A DNA stretch of 64,000 nt, taken from positions 2,170,001 to 2,234,000 of the forward strand of contig OZ244154.1 in assembly GCA_965216335.1 (NCBI GenBank), in the 5' to 3' direction. This document shows positions 17,775 through 26,858 of this stretch, in pieces (the first letter of the stretch is position 1; every line of letters begins with the position of its first letter). A model generated the notes under the pieces. The model worked only from the letters and a program-made list of their open reading frames with translations, was not told where the DNA came from and made no database searches. The DNA comes from JAHEJE01 sp965216335 (GTDB lineage: Bacteria; Pseudomonadota; Alphaproteobacteria; Rhizobiales; Aestuariivirgaceae). A program made the position numbers and the translations under genes.

Positions 17775-19001
17775 TCAAAAAACCGAACCATCCGAGACAA
17801 TACTCAGGGGCGGCCCGCCGCCATCCCGTTTTTCCTGCGCAATGCGCCGCCCGGCAGCCCATGTTCCGCCCTCCAGCACCGAGGCCAGCGGCAGATCATC
17901 ACTGTTCAGGCCGAGTTGCTGACGGACTTGGTCGGCGATCTCGTCCAGCAATGCAACCGTCAAGGCCCGCCACTCGACAATCAGTTCGTCGTCCGGAAAA
18001 TATGGTGCTTGCACGGCTGGTTGCTGCTTCAGCGACAGCACGCCGCTGTCGATCAGCAGGCCGCCGTTACGGTATTCCGCCAGGCCGGTCAGTTCATCCA
18101 GCCCGGTCACCTTGAGGCCGAGCCGTTGCAGCGGTTCGACCAGCGAGTAGCTCAACCACTGCGACAGCTTGTGGAACGGCACCAGGCCGTTTTCCGGCCC
18201 CTCGGCAGTAGCCGCCGGATGGTACCAGCAGTCTCCCAGGTTTCGATCCGCGAGGCTCAGGCGGCCGGGCCAGATGTCGCCTAGCGCCGCCAGCACCGTT
18301 TTCAGGACTGTCGCGGCAGGGATGGTCCCGTCGCGGGCCCGCGACAAGAGGAAGTCCGCCAGCCCGCCCGGCCGACCTTCGGGTCCGAAGAACTGCGGCT
18401 TCTCGCGGCAGATATATCCCAACGCGTTCAGCAGTGTCGTCCGTCCGGCCAGACCCTCAAGCGGGTTGGATTTGCTGACCTGAAACGCCGACCCGAGCCG
18501 GTCTTGCGTCAGGGCTTGCAGAACTTCGGCATCGCAGCGTGGCACGGTCGCGTCCTGATCGCTGAACACCGCGGCGCAGAACGCATCCAGACTGGCAATC
18601 GCCAGGCCTTCCGAACGAACCATGTATTCGTTGGTGACACGGTCCAGATAGCGCCAATCGGCGCCGGCGCCGGCATCGAGCAGCACGCTGACGATCACCA
18701 GATCGATGTCCATGCGCGCCCTGTCCAGCGGATCGAGCGCCAGTGGATCGGCGAAAGCCGCCCACCGGTCGAGGCCATCGACGATGAAATGCCGCCAGCG
18801 CGCATGATAGGGCGTGTCGAGGTCCGGGTAATTCTGCCGCATCGTCTCCACGACGTAGTCCGCGGTTGCCGGCAAACGGCTTTCGTCGATGCGGAAATGC
18901 CGTAGCCTTCCGGCCCGGCCGGCTGCCAGCACCTTTCCGGCCTGGGTGCGCACCGCCTCGGCACTCAGCAGCCAGTCCGCGGCGCGCTGTTCGTCAGTCA
19001 T
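17775..19001 (-). CDS. URC4/Urg3 family protein (DUF1688)
   Basis: A 408-residue cytosolic protein of the DUF1688/URC4 family, needed for uracil use as nitrogen source in the yeast Lachancea kluyveri; its reaction is not established as far as I know. Recognisable segments include ARWRHF, SKSNPLEGLAGR and the C-terminal WRALTVALLDEIAD and LEGGTWAAGR. The ATG at 19001 overlaps the URC1 stop (ATGACTGA), which argues for translational coupling and against a TTG three codons upstream. Placed between URC1 and upp, it completes the core URC gene set. Confidence 0.85.
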   Translation of the reverse strand: MTDEQRAADWLLSAEAVRTQAGKVLAAGRAGRLRHFRIDESRLPATADYVVETMRQNYPDLDTPYHARWRHFIVDGLDRWAAFADPLALDPLDRARMDIDLVIVSVLLDAGAGADWRYLDRVTNEYMVRSEGLAIASLDAFCAAVFSDQDATVPRCDAEVLQALTQDRLGSAFQVSKSNPLEGLAGRTTLLNALGYICREKPQFFGPEGRPGGLADFLLSRARDGTIPAATVLKTVLAALGDIWPGRLSLADRNLGDCWYHPAATAEGPENGLVPFHKLSQWLSYSLVEPLQRLGLKVTGLDELTGLAEYRNGGLLIDSGVLSLKQQPAVQAPYFPDDELIVEWRALTVALLDEIADQVRQQLGLNSDDLPLASVLEGGTWAAGRRIAQEKRDGGGPPLSIVSDGSVF

Positions 19002-20247
19002 ACTGATCAAGGCCGCGCCCCTGGGTTGAGGTCAGGTCATCGGGCTGGGAGACTGTTTCGTCGGTGAAGTAGCCGGCGGCCTTCTTGGCGTCCATTTCCA
19101 CCTGGGCGTCGGCCGGGATCAGCTCATCCGGAATCGGGACCCTTTCCATGATCCTGATGCCTTGCACGGCCATGGCGTCGAACTTCATGTCGCTCATCGA
19201 GAACCAGCGGTCGATCCTGGTGATGCCGAGCCAGTGGAAAACGTCCGGCATCATGTCCTGGAACCGCATGTCCTGGACGCCGGCGACGCATTCGGTGCGC
19301 TCGAAATAGGCTTCCGCCGTATCGCCTTCCGGATTGCGCTTTCGGGCGTTGTAGACCAGGAATTTGGTCACCTCGCCGAGCGCCCGGCCTTCCTTGCGGT
19401 TGTAGACGATCAGCCCGGAGCCGCCGCGCTGGGAGGTCTTGATGCACTCCTCGATGCCGTGCACCAGATAGGGCCGGCAGGTGCAGATGTCCGATCCGAA
19501 GACATCCGAGCCGTTGCACTCGTCATGCACCCGGCAGGCCACTTCGCCCGAACCGTCCCACAGGCCCTCAATGCGCCCGAAAATGTACAGGGTGATGCCG
19601 CCGATCGGCGGCAGGAACACCTTGAGGTCCGACCGGGTCACCAGTTCGGGAAACATCGCCCCGGTGTATTCGAACAGCGCCCGGCGCAAATCGCCCTCGG
19701 CCACGCCGAGCCGGGTGGCGATGCCCGGCAGATGCCACACCGGTTCCAGCGCCGCCTTGGTGACGTTGGCCTCGCCGGTGTCGAGCAGGATGTTGCCGTC
19801 CGGCGCGATGCGACCGGCGGCCATCGCCTCTTTCATCTCCGGCAGCGAGATGCGGGCGCGGGTGATTGCAATGGTCGGGCGGATATCGAGGCCGGCCTCG
19901 ATCTCTTGTGCAAACACATCCGCGACGATGTGGCCGTAAGGGTCGAGGGAAACGATCTTGGCAGGATCGGCCCATTGCGGAAACGGACCGATGCTGACGG
20001 TCGGCAGCGTGTTGGTCAAATCCGGCTTGTGCACCGGATCAAGCTTGCCCGCGGCAATGGCGAGCGCCCGGTAAAGGCCGTAGGCGCCCGAGTGCACACC
20101 GACGACATTGCGCTGTTCCGGATTGTTGAGACTGCCGATCACCGGCCCGCGGTCATGCGCGGTTTCGGCACCCCAGTTTATCTCGGGCGGCCTGGCCGCA
20201 CCCTTGGGCGGATGCGACGTCAGAACGATGTGCTTGCTCTCTTCCAT
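18994..20247 (-). CDS. URC1-type GTP cyclohydrolase II homologue
   Basis: A 417-residue protein related to RibA but of the URC1 class from uracil catabolism. The zinc-site pattern C-x10-C-x-C is intact in ECNGSDVFGSDICTC (about 253-267), and EGRALGEVTKF replaces the EGRGIGL of true GTP cyclohydrolase II. It carries a long N-terminal domain of about 190 residues that riboflavin enzymes lack. By family knowledge it acts on a uracil-derived nucleotide or riboside in ring opening, not in riboflavin synthesis. The ATG at 20247 has AGGGA 9 bases upstream. First gene of the URC operon. Confidence 0.85.
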   Translation of the reverse strand: MEESKHIVLTSHPPKGAARPPEINWGAETAHDRGPVIGSLNNPEQRNVVGVHSGAYGLYRALAIAAGKLDPVHKPDLTNTLPTVSIGPFPQWADPAKIVSLDPYGHIVADVFAQEIEAGLDIRPTIAITRARISLPEMKEAMAAGRIAPDGNILLDTGEANVTKAALEPVWHLPGIATRLGVAEGDLRRALFEYTGAMFPELVTRSDLKVFLPPIGGITLYIFGRIEGLWDGSGEVACRVHDECNGSDVFGSDICTCRPYLVHGIEECIKTSQRGGSGLIVYNRKEGRALGEVTKFLVYNARKRNPEGDTAEAYFERTECVAGVQDMRFQDMMPDVFHWLGITRIDRWFSMSDMKFDAMAVQGIRIMERVPIPDELIPADAQVEMDAKKAAGYFTDETVSQPDDLTSTQGRGLDQYD

Positions 20248-20489
20248 CGGTCGGTCCCTGAAATCGGGGAACAAGCAGCAAAGTGTGCGGCAATTTGACC
20301 GCCCCGTCCAGCGAATAGTCATACCGGCATCGGCTGCGTTTGATGTTCCCGGCCGTTGCACCACGTTGAAATGGCAACGGATTTCTTTGGGTCGAGACCG
20401 CTTGGAAGACCGCCGCCACCTCAACACGGTACATCACTCAGCAGACCGAGCGCCTGGCACACCGCGTCCGCCTGGCGCGCCGCGCCCGC

Positions 20490-21131
20490 CTATTCGATGA
20501 GGGCATCGACCCGGGCGACGTCGGCCCAATAGCGCCAGTTGCGCGGTTCCGGCTGGTTGTCGAAGGTGACGGTTTCCTGAAGGTCCGCGCTGGCGGATGG
20601 TTTGAGGTTGACGTTGTAGAAGCCGGTCGTGCGTTCACCGATCAGGGCGCAGCGCCGCTCCAGTTCGTCTATCACCACCGCCTCGGCCGGCGTCGTAAAG
20701 AATGACGGGCAGGAAAACAGCTGGATGTGGATATGGATGTCCCGCGCCGAGAACTCATCGGACAGGTTTCTGACATTGGCCTGAAAGGTCCAGGAGAACA
20801 AATCCCGGCGCTCGTGCTGCTTGCCGTCGCTGCCCCAGTAGGTCTCGGCGCCCGGGGTCAGGCGGGCTGCCGTCATGGCGATCCGCGCCGGTGTCAGTAC
20901 GGTGCGCGAGCGCTCGATCTTGGCGCGCTGGGCCGCGGTGTCCGAAACATCCGCGCCGGTCACCTTGCGGGAGCCTTCGCGCCGTTCCGGAGTGTCGAGC
21001 ACGAGGAAGAACACACCGGCGACCGCAGCGGCAAAGCCGATCAGGCCAAGCGCGGCCATCCGGGTGCGGCCCGATTCCATGAACAGCCACACCAGCATTG
21101 CGGCGACGACAAAAAGAAACGCCCAGCCCAT
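20490..21131 (-). CDS. membrane-anchored hypothetical protein
   Basis: A 213-residue protein with two N-terminal transmembrane helices (about 2-16 and 24-44) and a soluble C-terminal domain likely on the periplasmic side. The soluble part contains a predicted beta-sandwich (DLFSWTFQANVRNLS, IHIHIQLFSCPSF, TTGFYNVNLKPS) that resembles a chaperone- or FxLYD-like domain, but I cannot name the family. The ATG at 21131 follows GAGG and fits the membrane helix. Divergent from the adjacent DMT transporter gene. Confidence 0.6.
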   Translation of the reverse strand: MGWAFLFVVAAMLVWLFMESGRTRMAALGLIGFAAAVAGVFFLVLDTPERREGSRKVTGADVSDTAAQRAKIERSRTVLTPARIAMTAARLTPGAETYWGSDGKQHERRDLFSWTFQANVRNLSDEFSARDIHIHIQLFSCPSFFTTPAEAVVIDELERRCALIGERTTGFYNVNLKPSASADLQETVTFDNQPEPRNWRYWADVARVDALIE

Positions 21132-21280
21132 CTGTTCATATGCCTCATCGATACCGGGCCCGGTCGGTGACCGTACCTCGTGCCGCAACAAACGGCTTGC
21201 CAAGTCATCCACAATATAGGCATTCGTGCAGCCGTTGCGTAGGGCCAACCGTTCGGAACGCACGGAGCGGAGTTCATATC

Positions 21281-22192
21281 TTGCAGACAACACAGCCGCG
21301 CCTTGCCGGGACGGTCGCCGGTGCATTGATGATGCTGTGCGCCAGCGCCGTATTCGCCGGCACCACCCTGACCGCCAAGGCGCTGGGCCAGGGTCTGCAC
21401 GGACCGCCGCTGCATCCGCTTCAGGTCAGCGCCGGCCGGTTCTGCTTTGCCTTTCTCGGCCTGGCCGTCATGAGCGTGTACCTGCGTCCAACCATCGCCG
21501 GGGCAAACTGGCGGATGCACGCGGCCCGCTCGCTGTTCGGCTGGGCCGGCGTGAGCTGCATTTTCGCCGCCGCCGCACTGATGCCGCTGGCCGATGCCAT
21601 CGCCATCAGTTTCGTGTCGCCGGTGATCACCATGCTGCTGGCTATGCCCCTGCTCGGCGAGCGGGTCGGCAAGTGGCGCTGGATTGCCGCCGCCCTGTCA
21701 TTCGCCGGAGCTCTTGTCCTCATCCAGCCCGGCACCGGCGCGTTCCAGCTGGCCGCACTGGTCGCCCTTGCCGGCGCCCTGTTTCAGGGTTCCGAGGCGA
21801 TTGCCATCAAGCGCCTTGCCGACAGCGAGCCGCCACTGCGCATCCTGTTGATCAACAACGCCCTCGGCTCACTGATCGCTCTTTGTGCGGCCAGCTTCGT
21901 TTGGCAAGCGCCGAGCGCTGCGCAATGGGGTCTGCTCGCCCTCATCGGCGCCAGCATGATCTGCGCCCAGAGCTTGTTCATCCAGGCCATGAAACGCGGC
22001 GAGGCGAGTTATATGATCCCGTTCTTCTATGCTACTGTTCTGTTCAGCGCGTTCTACGACTTCGCGGTGTTCGCGGAAGTTCCCGCGCTCGCCACCTTCC
22101 TCGGCGCCGGCCTCATCATCGGCGGTGCCCTCCTGCTGGCCTACCGTGAACACAAGGCACACAAGCATCATGGAACTGGTCGCCAAAAATAA
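21281..22192 (+). CDS. DMT-superfamily (EamA) transporter
   Basis: A 303-residue inner-membrane protein with about ten predicted helices in two EamA repeats, beginning VAGALMMLCASAVFAGTT and ending in a basic tail (REHKAHKHH). Such proteins usually export amino acids, metabolites or nucleosides. The start is a TTG at 21281, 8 bases after GGAG; the longer frame upstream has no membrane character and overlaps the divergent gene. Substrate unknown. Confidence 0.8.
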   Translation: MQTTQPRLAGTVAGALMMLCASAVFAGTTLTAKALGQGLHGPPLHPLQVSAGRFCFAFLGLAVMSVYLRPTIAGANWRMHAARSLFGWAGVSCIFAAAALMPLADAIAISFVSPVITMLLAMPLLGERVGKWRWIAAALSFAGALVLIQPGTGAFQLAALVALAGALFQGSEAIAIKRLADSEPPLRILLINNALGSLIALCAASFVWQAPSAAQWGLLALIGASMICAQSLFIQAMKRGEASYMIPFFYATVLFSAFYDFAVFAEVPALATFLGAGLIIGGALLLAYREHKAHKHHGTGRQK

Positions 22193-22300
22193 AGGCGACG
22201 TTAACCAACAGCAAAGCATTTTGAGTAATTAGCTCATGTTTTCATATCCATTTACAGCAACGTGGCATGCTTTACCTGACAGTACAGGGGAAATGCTGCA

Positions 22301-24235
22301 ATGCTTGATGAATTCACCGAGGGAAAGAGCTTCACTGAGCGCGTCAAGCGTTGCGAATCCTACGCCGCCAAACACCCTGAGGCATACCGGCGCCGTGTAA
22401 TCGCCATGGCATGGGTCGGATACTGGATGGTTCCAGTGATCATGGCGTTCTTTCTGGGTATCGGCCTCGTCGTGATCTGGCATGTCTATCAGGGCGACAG
22501 GCCTTTGTCGGGGAAAATATTCCTGGACATATGCTGGGCCATCTACATGTTCGGCGTTGTCAAAATGGTGCGGGTCTTCTTTATTCCCGCGCGGCCGTCC
22601 GAAGGCCAGGAAGTGACACAGGCGCAGGCCCCGAAGCTCTTCTCGATGATCGAGGATGTGCGCCGCCAACTTGATGCGCCGGAAATTGACAAGGTGATCG
22701 TCAATGACGACCTCAACGCCGCTGCGGTGTTCGTCCCCAAGCGGAACCGCCGGCAGCAGGCCCGCAACGAGCTGATTCTCGGCATGCCGCTTCTGGAAGC
22801 TCTGACGCATGATGAGTTGAAATCGGTCATCGCGCATGAATTCGGTCATTTCTCCGGAGAACATGGCCGCGATGGATTTGCCGTCTTCCGCACCATCCGT
22901 GCCTGGGACATTGCCTTGTCGACCATCGCAGATACAGCCGGCTGGACCGGTGCCCCGCCCTACCTGCTGGCCAAGTTCTACCTGCCGCGCTTCCTTGCCT
23001 ACTCGTTTGCCCTGCGCCGTGACAACGAGTATTTCGCCGACCGCGCCGCCGTCGCGGCGACGAGCAAGGCGGCGGCTTCCGACGCGCTCAAGCGCCTGCA
23101 TTTGGCCCATGCCCAACTTGACCGCCTCAAGGCTGATGCGATCGTCAATGCCGCACGGGCCGCCGCGCCGCCCGACCATCTGTTCGGCAAGATCTGCAAG
23201 GGCCTGGCCGATGCCAACCGGGCCCACGACGCAAGGGTCACACATGGTCTGGCGCTGATCGAACAGCCCGACCCGACCGATACCCATCCCGCTCTGCATC
23301 AGCGGCTCGCCGCCATCGGCGCGGACCAAGACCTGCCCGGAGATGTTGCCGAGCCGGCAGCGGCCCTGCTTGACACAGCCCGGCAGGACCTGACGCGGCA
23401 CTTCGACGAACAGTTCGCCCGTGAACAGTCCGACAGCTGGTCGTTGGTCTGCCGCGAAGTTCGCACACAGGTGGAGACATTTGCGGATCTTGACGCTCAA
23501 GCAGCCGCCGGCAGCCTGCCCTTCACCGATGCCCTGGAGCGGGCTCACCTTTCGCGCCTCATCCACGGCCATCCCAAGCGCACCAGGTTTTTCAGCGAGG
23601 CCGTTTGCGGACACCCCGACAATCCGGAAGCTCACTTCCTCATGGGCTGGCATTTGGCTGAAACCGGCGACGAGCGGGCGCTGGAGTTCCTCGAAACCGC
23701 AGCCAGCCTCGACGAAACCGCGACAGGCTCAGCGTTCCAACTGGCCGCCAATGTGGCAGCGGCAAACATGCGGCTCGATCAGGCCAAGGCCTATCTCGCC
23801 AGGGCCGAAGAGTGGTTCAACGCTCATGAGGCAATGCTGCATGAACGCGGGGAGCTGCGCCCCCAGGCCGTCCTGAAGGTGTGCATGAGCGATACGGAAC
23901 GCAGCGATTTGTGCGAGATTCTGGCGCTGGACCCCTTCGGATTCAACTCAGCGCACCTCGTCGATGTTGCCACGCCGGTCTGGTTGAGCCGCGCACAATG
24001 GCTGATCGTCGAGCCAAAGGCCATCAACAAGATGTACTCCGACGAGGCGCTGTCCGATTCGATCTACGAAATCGCACTTGAACAAGGCATCTCGCCGCAA
24101 TTCAGCATCAAGGTCTTGAAAAAGGACGATGCCTGGCTGCGCGACAAACTTGCCGCACTTGCCGGAGCGCAAGTCTGGCCTCAGGCCCAGAGCGCCGATT
24201 CCGATCCGCAAGATGCCGCGAAACAGGCCGCCTAA
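22301..24235 (+). CDS. M48 family membrane metalloprotease with C-terminal helical repeats
   Basis: A 644-residue zinc protease. Two membrane helices (about 34-60 and 72-95) precede the peptidase domain with HEFGH (179-183) and the third ligand in NEYFADRAA (about 243-251), as in HtpX/Ste24-type enzymes that remove damaged membrane proteins. After about residue 430 the sequence becomes TPR-like (FLMGWHLAETGDERALEFL), suggesting a partner-binding platform. The start follows an AGGGGAA stretch. The stop overlaps tail-to-tail by 4 bases with the deaminase gene. Confidence 0.83.
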   Translation: MLDEFTEGKSFTERVKRCESYAAKHPEAYRRRVIAMAWVGYWMVPVIMAFFLGIGLVVIWHVYQGDRPLSGKIFLDICWAIYMFGVVKMVRVFFIPARPSEGQEVTQAQAPKLFSMIEDVRRQLDAPEIDKVIVNDDLNAAAVFVPKRNRRQQARNELILGMPLLEALTHDELKSVIAHEFGHFSGEHGRDGFAVFRTIRAWDIALSTIADTAGWTGAPPYLLAKFYLPRFLAYSFALRRDNEYFADRAAVAATSKAAASDALKRLHLAHAQLDRLKADAIVNAARAAAPPDHLFGKICKGLADANRAHDARVTHGLALIEQPDPTDTHPALHQRLAAIGADQDLPGDVAEPAAALLDTARQDLTRHFDEQFAREQSDSWSLVCREVRTQVETFADLDAQAAAGSLPFTDALERAHLSRLIHGHPKRTRFFSEAVCGHPDNPEAHFLMGWHLAETGDERALEFLETAASLDETATGSAFQLAANVAAANMRLDQAKAYLARAEEWFNAHEAMLHERGELRPQAVLKVCMSDTERSDLCEILALDPFGFNSAHLVDVATPVWLSRAQWLIVEPKAINKMYSDEALSDSIYEIALEQGISPQFSIKVLKKDDAWLRDKLAALAGAQVWPQAQSADSDPQDAAKQAA

Positions 24236-24681
24236 TCCTCGCCGATGTCCTCGTTCCACAGTTCCGGCTTTTCGGCGATAAACCGTTGCATCAGGGCGAT
24301 GCAGTCGGGATCATTGGCGACGATGACCTCGACGCCGCGTTCGCGCAGCAGGTCTTCGTTGCCGCCGAACGTGGTGTTCTCGCCGATCACCACGCGCGGA
24401 ATGCCAAACTGGATGATGGTGCCGGTGCACATCATGCAGGGGCTGAGCGAGGTGTAGAGCGTCTTGTTGCGGTAGGTCTTCTGGCGCCCGGCCTTCCGCA
24501 GCGCATCCATCTCGCCGTGGGCAATCGGGTCACCCTGCTGCACCCGCTGATTGCGGCCTTGCGAGATCAGCTGATCGCCCTCGGCCAGCACCGACCCGAT
24601 CGGACACCCGCCTTCGTTGTACCCGGTCAGGGCTTCCTCGTAGGCCATGCGCAAAAACCGTGTGTCCGTTTCACTCAGCAT
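24232..24681 (-). CDS. yeast-type cytosine/nucleobase deaminase
   Basis: A 149-residue zinc hydrolase of the cytidine-deaminase fold. The zinc and catalytic residues are in AHGEMDAL (His and Glu) and SPCMMC (two Cys). The ending PELWNEDIGED and the segment IPRVVIGENTTF match the small fungal cytosine deaminase (FCY1) more closely than TadA or guanine deaminase. It would release ammonia from cytosine or a similar base and yield uracil, which the nearby URC operon could consume. It is the last gene of a probable unit after the deacetylase-fold gene (12-base gap). The exact base is not proven. Confidence 0.82.
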   Translation of the reverse strand: MLSETDTRFLRMAYEEALTGYNEGGCPIGSVLAEGDQLISQGRNQRVQQGDPIAHGEMDALRKAGRQKTYRNKTLYTSLSPCMMCTGTIIQFGIPRVVIGENTTFGGNEDLLRERGVEVIVANDPDCIALMQRFIAEKPELWNEDIGED

Positions 24682-24693
24682 GGCTTCCTCTCG

Positions 24694-25575
24694 TCATGAA
24701 ACCGGTCCATCAAAGTACGGCAGTTGTTCGATCCTTGGCTCGTAGCCGCCCTCTGCCCGCAGCCGCGCGACATGGCCGATGATTTCCTCCAGCGGTGCGA
24801 ACCAGACATCGCGGGTGTTGAGGGTTTTCTCCAGCCATTGCTCGACCAGGCGCCAGCGGGCCAGGCGGCCGGTGAGGAAGGGGTGGACGATGAGCATGAA
24901 GAAGCCGCCGGCCTCGTACTGCGCCTCGAACTCTTCCCAGAAGCCGGCCAGTCCGGCCGACGGGCCGCGCACCGGCATCAGGTAGCCGATCTCGTCGAAG
25001 TGGGCAAAAGGCGGCCAGTCGTCGGTGCCCCAGTGCACCGGCGCTTCCCACAATTCGCCGCCGGGCGTCTTCATCAGATAGGGGATGTCATCGGCCATCA
25101 GCGATGAGTCATAGCTGAACCCGTGCTCGATCAGCAGATCGACGACCTCCTGCGTGACGTTGTAGACCGGCGCACGGTAGCCGCGCGGGCTTGTCCCGCA
25201 TATCCGCTGATGCGCATCGAGTGCTTTTTCGATCCACTCGCGCTGGTGGCCGGCTGTCACCACCGGGTCTTCGTGAATCCAGCCGTGATGGCCGATTTCG
25301 TGCCCGCCCTTGAGGATCGCCTCCACGGCCTGCGGATAGTGCTCGATGCACCAGCCGGGAATGAAGAACGACTGCCTGATGCCGAGCCGCTTGTACGTCG
25401 CAAGGATGCGCGGCACCGCCACCGTCGGCCCATAGCGGCCCATGGTGATCGGCGCCAGCCGGTTGAACGAGTCCTCCGGCCGGGCAATGTGGATCAGACT
25501 GTCGGCATCCATGTCGAAGGAAATGCAGCAGGCGCATCTGGCGCCGTTCGGCCACGGGATGGGGTTCTGGATCAT
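24694..25575 (-). CDS. polysaccharide-deacetylase-fold hydrolase (PuuE/PgdA-like)
   Basis: A 293-residue cytosolic protein with no signal peptide. The NodB fold is shown by FDMDAD (metal-binding Asp pair, residues 20-25), EIGHHGWIHE (His pair, about 92-101) and YRAP. Absence of an export signal and a metabolic neighbourhood point to a small-molecule hydrolase, as in the PuuE allantoinase branch, rather than a cell-wall deacetylase. It sits with a cytosine deaminase and a Pot-type importer, so a heterocyclic nitrogen compound is a reasonable substrate guess. The guess is inference. Confidence 0.75.
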   Translation of the reverse strand: MIQNPIPWPNGARCACCISFDMDADSLIHIARPEDSFNRLAPITMGRYGPTVAVPRILATYKRLGIRQSFFIPGWCIEHYPQAVEAILKGGHEIGHHGWIHEDPVVTAGHQREWIEKALDAHQRICGTSPRGYRAPVYNVTQEVVDLLIEHGFSYDSSLMADDIPYLMKTPGGELWEAPVHWGTDDWPPFAHFDEIGYLMPVRGPSAGLAGFWEEFEAQYEAGGFFMLIVHPFLTGRLARWRLVEQWLEKTLNTRDVWFAPLEEIIGHVARLRAEGGYEPRIEQLPYFDGPVS

Positions 25576-25601
25576 GACCGGTCGCCCCGGTTCGCAGCAC
25601 C

Positions 25602-25727
25602 GCTCCCTCCTCTAGCAAAGGGGAGGGTTGGGGTGGGGATTGGCCCGTCGGTTGATCCGACATCCGGTCTTGTCCAAGGCGAGGCCCTCAATCCCCATAC
25701 CGGCCTTCCCCCTTTCTGGGGGAAGGA
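25602..25727. repeat. palindromic intergenic repeat, copy 1
   Basis: A hairpin CTCCCTCC...GGGGAGGG (25602-25627) is followed by TTGGGGTGGGGATTGG. After a variable centre, the complementary CAATCCCCATACCGG and a second hairpin CCTTCCCCC-TTTCT-GGGGGAAGG (about 25704-25726) complete the unit. Three related copies occur in this window. It fills the gap between the deacetylase-fold gene and the ABC operon. Confidence 0.75.
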
Positions 25728-25772
25728 AACCGCGCAGGTCCACATTGACACTATTGCAGCCTCACACACCGC

Positions 25773-26858
25773 TCAGTCCTCCAGCACATGGGCGCTTGCC
25801 GCCGGCCAATGCAGATACAGCCGCTCGCCCGATTTCAGTTCGACATTGGCCAGTTCGCGCTCCTGGACCTGGGCCTTGAACTCGGTGCCGTCGGGGCTTT
25901 CGAGAAACAACGTCATGACCGAACCGATGAATTCCTCCGAGATCAGCGTGCAGGCCACAACGTTGTCACCGCGCGGCTTCTTGGGCGACAGATGCACGAG
26001 GTCGGCCGAGATGGCAAAACTCAGTTGGTCGCCCTTGGTCGGCGTGCGGTCCCTCGGCAACTTGACCTTGTAGGTGCCGGCGGGGGTATCCACCGTCACA
26101 TTGGTCTGCCCGGTCGCCGTTACGGTTCCGCTCAGAATGTTGTTGCGTCCGACGAATTCGGCGACGAAGCGGTTGGCCGGACCGCGGTAGATGTCGCGCG
26201 GCTTGCCGACCTGGGCGATTTCGCCATGGCCCATGATCACCACCCGGTCGGCCATGGCGAAGGCCTCCGACTGGGAATGGGTGACATAGACGAAGGTGAT
26301 GCCGAGTTCGCGCTGCAGCCGGGTCAGTTCGCCCTGCATGCGGATCACCAGGTGGGCATCGAGCGCCGACAGCGGTTCATCGAGCAGCAGGATTTGCGGC
26401 TCGGTGACCAGTGCCCGGGCCAATGCGACGCGCTGGCGCTGGCCGCCGGAGAGCTGATCGACGCCGCGCTCGGTGAACTCGCCCAGCCCCAGCCGTTCCA
26501 GCCAGTGGACGGCCTTGTCGCGCCGCTCAGCGGCCCCGAGCCCGCGCATCTTCAGCCCGAATTCGACATTCTCGCGCGCATCTAGAAACGGAAACAGCGC
26601 CAGCGACTGCCACACCAGCGGGGTGTCGCGCTCGTGCGGCTTGACCTCGTTCATGCGCCTGCCGGCGAGCCGGATTTCTCCTTCGCTGGGGGCTTCGAGC
26701 CCGGCGAGCATCCTGAGCGTCGTCGTCTTGCCGCAGCCCGATGGCCCCATCAGCGCCAGGAACTCGCCCTCATGGATGTCGAGATCCATCTGCTTGACGG
26801 CGGTGAAGTCGCCAAACCGCTTGACCACCTTGTCGAACACCACCAGCGGTTCGCTCAT
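25773..26858 (-). CDS. ABC transporter ATP-binding protein, polyamine (Pot) type
   Basis: A 361-residue ATPase energising the importer encoded upstream. Walker A GPSGCGKTT (38-46), signature LSGGQRQRV (about 137), Walker B ILLLDEPLSALD, and a C-terminal TOBE domain (from about 240). Sequence class is PotA/spermidine-putrescine or related opines and amino sugars; the true ligand is unknown. It overlaps the permease gene by 4 bases (ATGA). Last gene of the four-gene transporter unit. Confidence 0.9.
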   Translation of the reverse strand: MSEPLVVFDKVVKRFGDFTAVKQMDLDIHEGEFLALMGPSGCGKTTTLRMLAGLEAPSEGEIRLAGRRMNEVKPHERDTPLVWQSLALFPFLDARENVEFGLKMRGLGAAERRDKAVHWLERLGLGEFTERGVDQLSGGQRQRVALARALVTEPQILLLDEPLSALDAHLVIRMQGELTRLQRELGITFVYVTHSQSEAFAMADRVVIMGHGEIAQVGKPRDIYRGPANRFVAEFVGRNNILSGTVTATGQTNVTVDTPAGTYKVKLPRDRTPTKGDQLSFAISADLVHLSPKKPRGDNVVACTLISEEFIGSVMTLFLESPDGTEFKAQVQERELANVELKSGERLYLHWPAASAHVLED

